In this document: positions 22,972 to 33,479 of the stretch, one piece after another
Numbering within the stretch: position 1 is the stretch's first letter
Layout of the letters: each line of letters begins with the position of its first letter
Source: Cyclospora cayetanensis
Taxonomy: Eukaryota; Apicomplexa; Conoidasida; Eucoccidiorida; Eimeriidae
Direction of reading: 5' to 3'
Length of the DNA stretch: 64,000 bases
Assembly (NCBI RefSeq): GCF_002999335.1
Contig: NW_020312591.1
Location: 1 to 64,000 of the forward strand
Translations under genes and position numbers: made by a program
Notes under the pieces: model-generated
What the model was told of the DNA's origin: nothing
Databases searched by the model: none
Seen by the model: the letters and a program-made list of their open reading frames with translations, nothing else

Positions 22972-24391
22972 ATGACGCGCCTTAGCCTCTGTGCTCTTGC
23001 AGTGGCCCTTGCCGCCGGGCAGTCACTGGCGGAGCCCATGGGCCAGCCGATGCAACGCTTCCGTGAAATGGGTGCCACTCAAGGGGAGGAACAGACTGAA
23101 ACTTACACCATGGAAGATACTACTACCCCTAAAACGACTTCCTATGCTGGCAGCCCTCAACAGCTGCTCTCTCAGTTGCCCAAGCTCTTGGAGAAACAGC
23201 TGCAGCTCCAAGACACACTGATGAACAAAATAATGAAGGATGTTGACGAATACCTAAAGGAGACTACCGCGGCTTTCCACTGGGGTGAAACCCAATCCAC
23301 CGCCGTTAACAAGGTGAACGAGATGATGGAGATGATCAGCAACCGCATGAATACCGCCATTGACGGCGCCAACGAGCTGATGGCGAATAGCGAGACTCTA
23401 GATACTGAGACCCTCCGCCGTGCCACCAGCAAATTCATGAAGGAAGTGCGCGTGCAGGACGTGGTTATCGATGCATTGTGGGCCTCTCTTCGTGGCGTAC
23501 AGACTAGTGCCTGGATGACAACCACCGCGGGAGTTGAGCAGAAGGATACTACTACTGTTGCCAACCGTTCTGCTGAGGAGTTTATCACGCGCATGTATCA
23601 CAACCTCCGCGCTGCTGGTATTTCTGAGGAAGACATTGTCAAGTTCGTCCCTAAAATGGAGGTTGAGACCATGCAGGCCCGTAACATGGGCAAGAAAGGC
23701 CGTGGCTACGGCTATGCATACGGATACCCAGTTTACGGTTGGAGCTACCCCTCTTACGGTTACGGATGGGGCTACCCCTCTTACGGTTACGGTTGGGGCT
23801 ACCCCTCTTACGGTTACGGTTGGGGCTACCCCTACTACAGCCACGGTTGGGGCTACCCCTACTCCCGCCACTACTGGCGTCGTCTTCGCCCCACCAGTTG
23901 CCCAGACTGCCCTCCTACTCCAGCCACAAACATGATGTCTCCCTTGACAACTCCCTTCCGCAGCATGGGGGAGGAAACCATGATGGGCACCACCCCCATG
24001 ACGCCTCAGGGCTACAGCACCATGAATCAGGGGTACAGCGCCATGATGGGCCAGGGATACCCCAATCCTATGATGGAAGGCATGAACTACCCCATGGACA
24101 CCATGGCTAGCGGCATGAACACCGCGGGAACTATGGGAACCCCCTACAACACAATGATGCCTCTCACCTACACCGGTTCCTACCGGAGCCTCTTCCCGAC
24201 CCCCGAGACGTTAGGGGTTGCTCCAGAGCCTATGCTTGCTGGGTAAGTCCTATTTGACATTTGAGTAGTAATTTACTATGAAAGCCGGTCATGAACACTT
24301 GTTGTTGCACTCTCCCGATAGCCAAAACACCTGATGCTCAGCGATCCATGTATGTTTGTTGTGACAATGCAAATACAGGATGCCCTACTAG
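22972..24391 (+). CDS. GAM56-like tyrosine-rich gametocyte/oocyst-wall protein, copy B
   Basis: The signal peptide MTRLSLCALAVALAAG is followed by an acidic Thr-rich stretch, then the family helical domain with VRVQDVVIDALWASLRGVQ and EEDIVKFVPK. The tyrosine block has four to five YGWGYPSYG units (about 23700-23870) and closes with HYWRRLRP, then a CPDCPP motif and a Met/Pro-rich tail. The first exon, read through, gives 424 residues to a TAA at 24244-24246. That TAA lies inside a good donor (GG|GTAAGT), and an acceptor ATACAG at 24373-24378 opens a phase-matched mini-exon 24379-24391 that adds M-P-Y and a stop. I therefore favour exons 22972-24242 and 24379-24391, but the unspliced form cannot be excluded. 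Role as for copy A. Confidence 0.9.
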
Positions 24392-25903
24392 AAGATTACA
24401 GATCGAGGGTCAAGAACCTGTCTGAGGCTACAGCCATGTCCGCATGCCCTCTTCTAGTTTTGCGTTTCTTGCACATGATGGGCTCTCCCTATGCACTGTT
24501 AAAGTGCAACTTTTACAGCATTCGAAGGGCCCTTTTGAAAGGCATATCCAACTCAACATTTTTTTACAAAGTTCTCTCAGGCAGGGCATCGTGGTGCGCA
24601 ATCATGAGCAGCACAGTGCTTGACAGAGAGTGGACAGAAAGTAGACAGTTACGCTGAGCCACAGTGCAGCTTTATGCAATAGATCATATAGGGGTTTAAA
24701 TATAATGCATGCACATTGCGGTTTGGTTGAAGCCAGTAGGGGACTACCCGTAGACACATTGGGTCGCACCAGATCTAGTGGTGACCAGGTTTCCATCGAG
24801 AGAACTTATGGTACAGAATGAGGCTGCATCAAAAAATTGCCTTCTCTACACCTTGTACAATCCAGGTTGACGGCTGTAGCCTTCCCTCTACCTGGGGCAG
24901 CTGACGAAAGCGCATCCAGCTAGCCACATGTAAGCATGCCCTATGATCCTTCCTATTAAGCTTAACCCTAATCGTGGTGGAAACTAAGTGTTTGTTCAGT
25001 ATAAGCAGCAGACAGCCTCTCATATTAGGTAATTCACACATGATTTCAGCATACGGCGTAGATAATCCCAAATGAGGAATATCTGAGTTACCGGGGCTTC
25101 TTCAGTGCATTTAGCCCGATATACAAGAAAAACCCTGTGAGACGTCAGGAAATGCTAGGGGTGATTGAAAGGGATTTCTATCAATGTGCAAACAGACCAC
25201 TGGGCGCGTGCGATCTACGCTAAAAGAACGGCAGCTTCGACTCCCCTTGTATGTTACTACAGCAGTGCATTATTTTCCTCATATTATGTGACTTATTGGC
25301 TTATATTTCTATAAAAAACAATATGACTGGGCAGAATGACCGAGACTATACTAGTGCTACACTCTCAAGCCTATTAACTGGTTTGGCCTCCATCCAAGTG
25401 CCGAAATAAGAAATACTTAAAACCTTGATAGATCTTCTCATTTATAAGCTTATCTAATAAGGAATGTCTCGGTTTTCCCCAGATGGAGCCACCAGTTCAT
25501 GTCAGTTTCCCACCGAAATAAAAGTGAACCTGCCCGTGCATATTGCAACCGCTCGAGGACACCCCCTGCCTTTGGGCATCAGAAAGCTAGTGAAATCAAT
25601 CTGATTACACAACAAAGCATAATATAAAGCGTGCTAAAAAATACACTGCCAAGGCAGTTGCCAATGAAGGGTGGTTAGGCGAGACAGCAAGGAGCGCGAC
25701 TAGGCGAAGCGCGCCGTGCCGCTCGTGCCCTTCCCTCCCTTCCCCCGGCTTCCCGCAAACAAGGCGACCTCAAAGAGCCTATAGAGTGCCCACTTCGCTT
25801 TTAAAAGCACGCACAAATTCTTTAGCAAGTGTGCATCATCTACGTTCGTCGTCTACTTGCTCATCGTTACTCATTTCATTGCCGTCTTTGTTGCGCCACA
25901 CCA
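24392..25903. other. Spacer between GAM56-like copies B and C
   Basis: No gene is visible. The end of the spacer carries the copy-C upstream element, with AAGCGCGCCGTGCCGCTCG at 25707, a CT-rich block (25728-25756), and 197 bp between the element and the ATG. Confidence 0.5.
25695..25760 (+). promoter_or_regulatory. Putative GAM56-array upstream element, copy C
   Basis: GCGCGCCGTGCCGCTCGTGC (25709-25728) is followed by CCTTCCCTCCCTTCCCCC. This is the same order as copy B: a GCGCGCCGT core, then GTGCCCT, then a pyrimidine run. Confidence 0.5.
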
Positions 25904-27429
25904 ATGACTCGCCTTTCTCTCTGTGCGCTCGCCGTGGCGCTCGCCGCTGGCCACACCCTGGCATTACCACCCACGGATCATTCTGTCCACCACTTCGAGG
26001 AGATGGGAACTTACCAGGATAGTGAGCACGGTGATGGCGATGACATCGCAATCAGCACCAGCACCAGCACCAGCACCAGCACCTCTACTGCCGCTCCCGA
26101 GACCCCAGAAACTTGGCTTGAAAACTTTACCAAGGCCGTACAAAGGCAGCTGCAGCTCCAGGAGACCCTCCTGAAGCAGATTTTGAGTGACATAGAGAAC
26201 TTCTTCAAACAAACATTCAACCTGGGGACGGACAGTCAATCCTCCTCGCTCCAGAGGCTCAACGTGATGATGGAGATGATCAGCAACCGTATGAACACTG
26301 CACTTGACAACACCAACGAACTCATGCATAGCGGGTCTGTAGACCAGGAAACCCTCCGGCATGCTGCTAGCAAATTCGTCAAAGAGGTACGTTTGCAGGA
26401 TGTTGTTGTCGACGCCCTTTGGGCATCCCTTCGCGGAGTGCAGACCAGCGCGTGGGTTTCCGGCTCAACTGCTGCTGACGAAAAGGATGCATATACAGCT
26501 GCAAACTACGCTGCCGAGGAGCTTCTCAGCCGCATGTATCACAACCTTCGCACCGCCGGCATGGCTGAGGAGGACATTGCAAAGTTCGTGCCGAAGCCTG
26601 ACTACACCCAGACCAATGAACAGGTCCGCAATATGGGCAAGATGGGCCGCAGCTATGGCTATGGATATGGCTATGGACGTGTTGCTGGCTATGGTTATGG
26701 CTACCCTTCCAGCTTTGCATATTCATACCCTTCATACTACGGATATTCATACCCATACAGCTATGGATACTCATACCCCGCATATAGGTATGGATATTCA
26801 TACCCATCATACAGCTATGGCTATCACCACCCGTACAGCTACGGCTACTCTTATCCCTATTCCTACGGCTATTACCCCACTTATCGTAGCTGGAGCTATC
26901 CATATTACTCCCGCTACTACTGGAGGCACCTGAGCGAAGCTCAACCCAACCCTCCCATTCCCCGCCCAGGCTGCCCACCTGCTGGTAACCCTGGTGTGAT
27001 CGCTCCGACTCCTGTGATGCCTCCATTTCGCACCCTTGGCAACGAACCCATGGCACCCTCGATGAATCAAGGCTACAACCCCCCAATGATGGACACTCCC
27101 ATGCCTCCTGAGTATCCCCCCACCATGGAGGGTATGGGGTACCCCTTTGAAACCATGACTCACAACGCGGCACCCACCATGGAGAACCCGTACGAGAGTG
27201 GTATCCTAAGCGGCCACCGCAACCTTGCCCCCAGCATCGATATGATGGGATACATGCCTGAACCCTCTATGCAAGCTTATCCTCTGGGCCCTGGCCCTAC
27301 TCCACCGTGAGCTACATTAAGGCTTGGCAATTTAGATGAAAATTCGTGTACGATGGATTTAATCCTGTATTCCTTCGGTTGCAGGTCGTTCTGCTGATTG
27401 TGTGTCTGCACTGCAGAATGCCTTTCTAA
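25904..27429 (+). CDS. GAM56-like tyrosine-rich gametocyte/oocyst-wall protein, copy C
   Basis: ATG 25904 starts the family signal peptide MTRLSLCALAVALAAGH; upstream codons in the same frame are not family-like. A Ser/Thr dipeptide run (26053-26085) precedes the helical domain, which has VRLQDVVVDALWASLRGVQ and EEDIAKFVPK. The tyrosine block is the most tyrosine-dense of the four (YGYSYPYSYGY-type units, about 26640-26920) and ends YYWRHLSEAQ, where His replaces one Arg of the WRRL motif. A Pro/Met-rich tail follows. Read through, the ORF stops at TGA 27308-27310 (468 residues), but that TGA is part of a donor CC|GTGAGC. The acceptor CACTGCAG at 27409-27416 opens the phase-matched mini-exon 27417-27429 (M-P-F, stop). 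A second acceptor at 27384 would give another short tail. Confidence 0.9.
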
Positions 27430-28523
27430 GCGAAGCTGGGCGCGAAACGAGTCTCCCCACCTGTATATTTCACCATATATTTATTCCCTTAGCCCTCGTC
27501 CCCCTGCTGCATTCATTGCGAATGGTGCACTCTTTTCGTCAGTAGGGAACAAACGCTCGAGCCCCTCGCAGATTGTGAGGCTGTACTCTTCGTTTTCTAA
27601 TACTTCGAGCGACTCGTCGTAGCGTGGGCTGGCAAAACTTAGTTAGTAAATCCCTATGACGTTTTAAGTTGCTTGGACATTAGGCCTTGTTTTTTAGCAG
27701 GCCTCATATGGTTAGTACGCCATGCCGGTGCTGCGTTCTCTCTAGTGAGCCACAGGGTGTTTAGTCCTTGTGCAGCTGCTGGTTTCTAATGGAGACTTAT
27801 CACCGCATCCACAATAGTGCAAAATCGCCTTGGCTTTTACACCACGGTAAACACATGTGGCTCCGACGTGTGCGTCGTGTGTTTGCTTCTTAGGTACTAC
27901 CTATAGTCAGCACTGTTTAGCCGTATGTCTGTTAAATTACTGCAGATAGTGTAATTCTGAGGTACCTGTGTTCCTGAGCAATTCGGTTTAGCCTAATGTT
28001 GTGCACGCTTCACAAGCAGGATCTGCTTTTCTTTTTTAGGGCATTTGCTTGTCCTTTACAGTTAGATGTTGGAGGAGCCTTGTTTCTGTCAGGGTCATTT
28101 GCAGAAATGAATCTGATTAACGATACATAGAAATGCGTAAAGGCGTATTCGGGGGTCGAATGCGCAGCCTTCCTCGCAATGTGCAGAATTAATATATTTC
28201 TGCTTGGCTGTTTAATTTTAAAGTGATTCGATCCAATCTTTTTGTTGCTGTAGACCTTTACTTTTCTTCAGGTGGTGCTCGTTGGGCTGGTTATTACACA
28301 AATTCTGGGACGCTTGAGTATTAGCCGTATTTCTGTGAATCCAGTGAACGGAGTTCTTTAGCTGGTGAAGGTCCAACACATTGCAGCTGTGGACGATTTG
28401 CGTCAAAGAGGGATCGGCATTCACTGGGCGATGCCCTTCGTGTTCGTTTCTGCTGAAAGAGAGTTTAAGTGGATGCTGTCCGTTTATGGGTTTATAGGGT
28501 TTCTCTAGCTCTAGTATGCTGAA

Positions 28524-28978
28524 AAAGCAAGCATTATGAATGTAGCCAATTCCTAGATCGTACTGGGTACCCCTGCATCCGTGAGCAACCAAGAGATGAT
28601 GAAAATAAGTGGCGAGTGCAATTTAACAGAGTACCCTATGGCGATTGTGAAAAAATTTTGCGTGACCAAGTGGAGTTTCAGTCTCTGCACCTTCAATTGC
28701 CGGAAGCACGAGAATTCCGGCTTCTTATTCGTGCACTTTTGGCGCTGTCTAAACGTGTTGAAACACAAATGTGTATTTTCTCGGATGTAGTAGCTTACAT
28801 TGAAGCGAATCAGCTTAGGCGGGAACGATTTTGCGCCGTTAGTTGTGGCATGCTTATGCTGTGCGTCCTCACCCATAACCTTCGCCTGCTTCGGGCATGC
28901 CAATACAAAAAATGGATGCGCAAGCAAGGAACGCATGGCATTAACGACAGAATTACGATCAACACAGCAAAATAAAGA
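28524..28978 (+). CDS. Orphan ORF or exon, function unknown
   Basis: A frame open for about 150 codons ends at TAA near 28975. Its content is protein-like: RVPYGDCEKILRDQ, LLIRALLALSKRVE, then a hydrophobic Cys-rich stretch and a basic end (KKWMRKQGTHGIND). There is no good in-frame ATG near the start, so it is either an internal exon preceded by an AG, or the remains of a longer gene. I do not recognise a family. It sits between GAM56-like copies C and D, so it may be an insertion into the array. Confidence 0.3.
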
Positions 28979-29559
28979 GTAAGAACTAATGTTTTGTAAT
29001 TATTACTGTGCTCCCATATGGAACTCAAGCCTAGATTGCAGAATGAGCTGGTGGTTCATTCATATGATCGCCGAAGTCACGGTGCACGAAGACGTTCTGT
29101 CTCTAGAAGAGCAGGCTGGGTTGGCTAGTTCGGGCAGTATCAATATAGGTGATGTAACTCAGGCACGATAAGAAGTATTCTTATCGGGGAATCATGCAGG
29201 AACAGTGTTGTTTTCATTTTTGCTGGACATGCATTAGGGCGTTTTGGGTTTCTGCCATAGCCAGGTCTTTTAGATCATGTACCATCCTGTGGAAACCCAT
29301 TCCGAAACTATGAAACCATGATTGTTGGCTATTTTCGCACATAATGTCTTTAACTTAGAGGAAGGAAGATGATAAAGCTCACCATACGGCTGATCAGACC
29401 TCTACATAGCATCTTAACTCTACAGAACGCCGAAACCAAATAGAGCTGCCAGTCTTTGCTTTGGTTCCTTGTCCAAGGTCAGCGCTAGAACGGATTAGCT
29501 ATGCCCAGATAGAATTTTGAATGGAATTTCAGGTGTGCTTCTTGTGTTTCCTTCGTATG

Positions 29560-29660
29560 GAGATAGCGAGACGAGCGGTGCGCGAGCGCCGCCATGTCGC
29601 ACCGCGCGGCAATGGCGCGCAGCGCTCCCGCTGTCTCCCCCTCAGGTGGCCATATTCCTT
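29560..29660 (+). promoter_or_regulatory. Putative GAM56-array upstream element, copy D (diverged)
   Basis: The GC-rich block CGAGCGCCGCCATGTCGC (29583-29600), with GCGCAGCGCTCCCGC after it and a short CT-run, lies 236 bp before the ATG of copy D. It is a weaker match than the elements of copies A to C, in line with the divergence of this gene. Confidence 0.35.
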
Positions 29661-29818
29661 CCACCAATGGAATAAAAATAGTTCTATGTAATGTGTCCAT
29701 ATGGTTGCCTTAGTTTCCCACATAATTTTTCGTGTAGCCTTTGTGGTTTTCGAAGTTCATCTTACGACACACCGGTCGACAATACACCATAGGAAGAGCA
29801 CAAGGCTTCGCGGGAAGG

Positions 29819-31309
29819 ATGACGCGTGCAGCTGCTCTGGCTGGGTTTATTGCCCTGGCCGCTGGCCAGGGCCTTGCTTTGCCCATGGAGACCACTCCGC
29901 ACATGGAATGGGAAGAAGCAGCAGCTGAGGCTCAGCGCGCCGCTGCTGCATCAGTGGATGAGGCAATCAGCGGCATGACAACTCAGGGCATGAGCATCCC
30001 AATGTCCCGCATGATGAGCACCACTGAGACAACCCCCCAACAGGGTGCTGTCCAGGAGGCAGTTTTGGATGCGATTATGAAGGAGGTTCAGACGATTATC
30101 AAAAACACTCTGACAGTTCCCGGCTGGGACACCATGGAATCAGCCACAGATACAGTCAAGCAGATAGTTGAGAAAGTAAGGGAGCGACTCACCACGAGCA
30201 TGAATGAGACTGAGACTGGCCGAGCCACTATGAACACGGCTACAGCCCTCCGGGGAGTAACCAACGATTTCTTGAAAGAGATAATGGTGCAAGAGGCCGT
30301 CATTGAGACCCTCTGGGCAGTGTTGCGTGATTCACAGAATCGTCCTTGGATTACAAACGAGCAGCAGGCCATGCACGTGGCCGCAACTCAGGCTGTCCAT
30401 GGTTTCCTCTCCCGCATGCAAGAAAGGCTTCGTTCCACTGGTTTCACTGAGGAGGAAATAACCAAAATGCTCCCTCAATCCAAGACATGCGCTAAAGAGG
30501 GTCCCACCGGCATGTTTGATACTTGCCCCGAGCGCAACCTGGGCAGGAAGGGCTCTGGTGGCTATGGATACGGTTATGCCTACCCCGCGTACGTTGGCAC
30601 CGCCTACCCCGCGTACTACAGCCGCGCGTATCCTGCCTACTATGGGTACTCCCACCCATATGCCTATGACTGGGGCTACCCATTACACGGCGCTGTTTGG
30701 GGGCCCTCTTACGCTTACGGATGGAGGTCTCCCTATTACGCGAGATCATATGGCTGGCTCCGCCGCCTAGGCGAGAATACAACTCCTGAATCTTCGATGC
30801 CTCCCATGGGACCCCCGATGACTCCCGAGATGGGCGCTCCCATGACCCCTGAGGAAGCCGGCATTTCTCCCATGAATACTAAACCAGAAATGTCTCCCAT
30901 GAGCACCGCTGAGGCGATGACAGGACGGTCCCTGTACCACAACTGGGGCCACGGCTACGGTTATGGCTACTGGGGCCCCCACTACCATGGTTGGTACGGA
31001 AGCAGCTACCCATACTACGGCCACCGATACAGTCCCTGGGCATGGGGTTCCCCCTACTTCTGGCGTCGTCTGGAAGTTCCTGACCTCTCCCCTGCAAAAA
31101 CTTACTCTTCGACTGGTCCATCTCCAAAAATCACTGAGAACACCCAGTCCAACAGCTCCACTGGCACCACCACCTTTCGACGCGTAGGAGAGACCCGCAT
31201 GCCCCAAGGCCAAAACACGTACTACATGCAGACCAGCGGGACTCCCGTGTACACCGAGACAACTGGTATGGACACCACCCCAACCGGCTGGGAAACGACC
31301 TACAACTAA
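29819..31309 (+). CDS. GAM56-like tyrosine-rich gametocyte/oocyst-wall protein, copy D (diverged, two Tyr blocks)
   Basis: ATG 29819 gives the signal peptide MTRAAALAGFIALAAGQGLA. The helical domain keeps the family pattern (IMVQEAVIETLWAVLRD; EEEITKMLPQ) but is the most diverged of the four. Unlike its neighbours it has two tyrosine-rich blocks. The first is PAYYxxAYPAYYGY-like (about 30560-30750) and ends with YGWLRRLGE. The second is GYGYGYWGPHYHGWYG-like (about 30945-31065) and ends with FWRRLEVP. Between them is a Met/Pro-rich spacer of the sort found at the end of copies B and C, so the gene may have arisen by partial duplication of the tyrosine block. Length is 496 residues in one exon, stop TAA at 31307. 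The C-terminus is Thr-rich and I see no donor at the stop. Confidence 0.88.
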   Translation: MTRAAALAGFIALAAGQGLALPMETTPHMEWEEAAAEAQRAAAASVDEAISGMTTQGMSIPMSRMMSTTETTPQQGAVQEAVLDAIMKEVQTIIKNTLTVPGWDTMESATDTVKQIVEKVRERLTTSMNETETGRATMNTATALRGVTNDFLKEIMVQEAVIETLWAVLRDSQNRPWITNEQQAMHVAATQAVHGFLSRMQERLRSTGFTEEEITKMLPQSKTCAKEGPTGMFDTCPERNLGRKGSGGYGYGYAYPAYVGTAYPAYYSRAYPAYYGYSHPYAYDWGYPLHGAVWGPSYAYGWRSPYYARSYGWLRRLGENTTPESSMPPMGPPMTPEMGAPMTPEEAGISPMNTKPEMSPMSTAEAMTGRSLYHNWGHGYGYGYWGPHYHGWYGSSYPYYGHRYSPWAWGSPYFWRRLEVPDLSPAKTYSSTGPSPKITENTQSNSSTGTTTFRRVGETRMPQGQNTYYMQTSGTPVYTETTGMDTTPTGWETTYN

Positions 31310-32086
31310 TCTTTTCCCAGGAACTTTAAGATAAACATGAAGACCCTATTCAAAACAACTAGCTGGAACACCACAGCAAGTCGGCTCGTCGAAAGCGCGC
31401 AGCTGCATACGAATATTATTTGTATGACCCACTTGCCCCTATACAACGTACATTCCGACCAACGGCCGCCATGCGGTGGTCGTTTTTAACCGAATTCCAC
31501 GATTCGTTTCTAATGAGAAGACCAGACAACTAAGGAATTGAGCGCTCAGCCCACGCACAGCTGTCAACCCTATCCCGCCTCGTAGATGCACCCCGAAACG
31601 TACTCTTTCGCCGATGGCAGATTAAGTGGGCTCCTTGAAGCCCTAGTCACTAACACCTCACATTAATAGTCACTGACACTCCACGTTTGTTGGCACGTCG
31701 ATGCCAGCTTGTGCAAAAAAGCGCAACTCGCTAATCTACGCTCACCAAATTGCTTCCAGTTACTGCTATCCGTTTACAACATGCCCGACTGTTTAGGAGT
31801 ACAATAAGGTTCTATGGTCTACTCAGCAAGTAAGGACTGGGTCTCTGGCTAAGAAAGAAGCGAAGAGACAGCTGAACGGTTCCTCTAGGGAAAAGCCAGG
31901 CATGCTTTTGAAGGAAAAATTGCTATGGTCGGTCATGGGCCGCCCGTCGGTTGTGCCTCTGTTGAACAACAAACTGCTTGATGAGATTGGCCCTTGTTTT
32001 GTAGGTTTGTGTTAAGGTCTTATCCATCATGAAGCCTCATACAATGGTTTTCCCCATACAGTACAAAATGTGGTTTGAAAATACTT
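31310..32086. other. Spacer between GAM56-like copy D and PNO1
   Basis: This is the shared 3' flank of two convergent genes. No ORF, repeat or structural RNA is evident to me. Confidence 0.5.
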
Positions 32087-33479
32087 TTACATCCTCTGGC
32101 TGAGCCGTTTAGCCACAGTTCGCAGATGGCAGTACACCTTCCCCTGGGGCTTCCCTAGAATAAGGGAGCAGATGGAGTGTCTCGCCAGCTTTATACAGTC
32201 GAATGAACCCAATATGTGTATTTTTCTCCCCGCGATAACTATGCGTGTCCTGGTGGCGTTTTCTATGGCGAACCGGGTCGAGCCATTCCGCCCCGTCAGA
32301 CGGCCGATACACCTGCAGCGAGAGGAGGCAAGCCAAGAGACACATGAACAGCGTGCTCCTACGACTAGGATAAAAGCGCAGGGAGGCAAAATAAGGAAGA
32401 ATGGTATGCGAGGGGGGGCATTCAGACACAGAGAGCGGCGAACTCACACTGACACAAATATTCAAAAAGAGGCTCAGAATGTATGTAAAGTATGAAAAAA
32501 TGATTACTGACGAAGTGAAGCCCCCACAGAATATAGCTGGTCCCGCGGGTACGGAGCTTTGGTCTGTCAATTGCTATGCCTATTGAGCCCTCCTTTTTAT
32601 CTACTTCTGTCACTCATAATCATTGCTCCTGACAATCCTTCCCTATCGTACCGTCCGTTTTCTGCCTCTCCCCCACCCCACACGCCCCTCTGCATCCCTG
32701 TCCCTGTTCCTTCCCTTCCAGCTGCCTGCCGCTTACCGTGAGAAGTGAGCGCCTGTCAGCCTCTTCACATCTTGGATTTCGAAAGTCTCGAGGTACATAT
32801 CGTCGAGCCTTAGCAGTGCCACGCAGTCTCTCTGCTCAAATCCCAGCAGAAAGGCCCTAACGTAATCAGCTCCCTTTCCCAATCGCGCATTGTCGTCCCC
32901 CAGCTGCAACTTTGCTGCTACTGCTCCTGCAGCAGCAGCAGCACCGGTAGGAGGGGGGGCAGCCCTCAACTCCACGCACCGCCTCTTCACGTTCATACGA
33001 ACCTGAAGCCTCATGTGCATAATTAGCGGTCTGATGAGGTCAACCCACTGCTGACGCAGAGGCGTGTACCTGTGCTGCGGCACGGGCAGGCGTCTTATAA
33101 ACGGCTGTTCCTGCTGATCTTTCCCTTTTGCTGCTGCACGCTTGACGCCCTTCTTGCGATCAGCAGAGATCGCCCCTCCTCTAGTGGCTGGTAACCGTGC
33201 TGAAGCCTCTTCAGCAGACCCCTCTGCAACCTCCATGGCCGCCTCTTCTCCGGCGTCTTCTGCGTCTTCTTCGTCTGTCGCAGCGTCCAGATCTGCAACC
33301 TCCACGCGACGCAGTAGCTCTGAAGCCTCTTGCTCCATTTCCGCACTACCTGCATGCGTGAGCGATCCCGCTGCCACTGTTGCGGGGTCTTGGACCGCCC
33401 CTCCCCCCTCATAAGGCATCACCTCAGCTTTGCGGGGGCCCTTGCGACGGCGCACGGCTTTAAATCCATCCGCATCCAT
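32087..33479 (-). CDS. PNO1: RNA-binding protein PNO1/DIM2, 40S ribosome assembly factor, two exons
   Basis: PNO1 (yeast Dim2/Rrp20) is a KH-domain nucleolar protein needed for 18S rRNA processing and small-subunit maturation. Exon 1 (33479-32737) starts MDADGFKAVRRRKGPRK, runs through a long acidic, Ala-rich and poorly conserved N-terminus, then enters the conserved core: VPQHRYTPLRQQWVDL, VNVKRRCVELR-like strand, KGADYVRAFLLGFE, LLRLDDMYLETFEIQDVKRL and GAHFSR. The donor is CG|GTAAGC. Exon 2 (32312-32087) follows CGCTGCAG with phase 2 and gives CIGRLTGRNGSTRFAIEN (the KH loop), TRTRIVIAGRKIHILGSF and GKPQGKVYCHLRTVAKR, with stop TAA. The total is 322 residues against about 250 in human; the extra is the acidic N-terminus and an Ala insert in the core. 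This is a clear match to the family over the whole C-terminal two thirds. Confidence 0.95.

Larger units (their letters stand above)
27430..29818. other. Spacer between GAM56-like copies C and D, with one orphan ORF
   Basis: Most of this shows no coding sign. The exception is the open frame around 28524-28978, listed separately. The copy-D upstream element lies near 29583. Confidence 0.5.
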
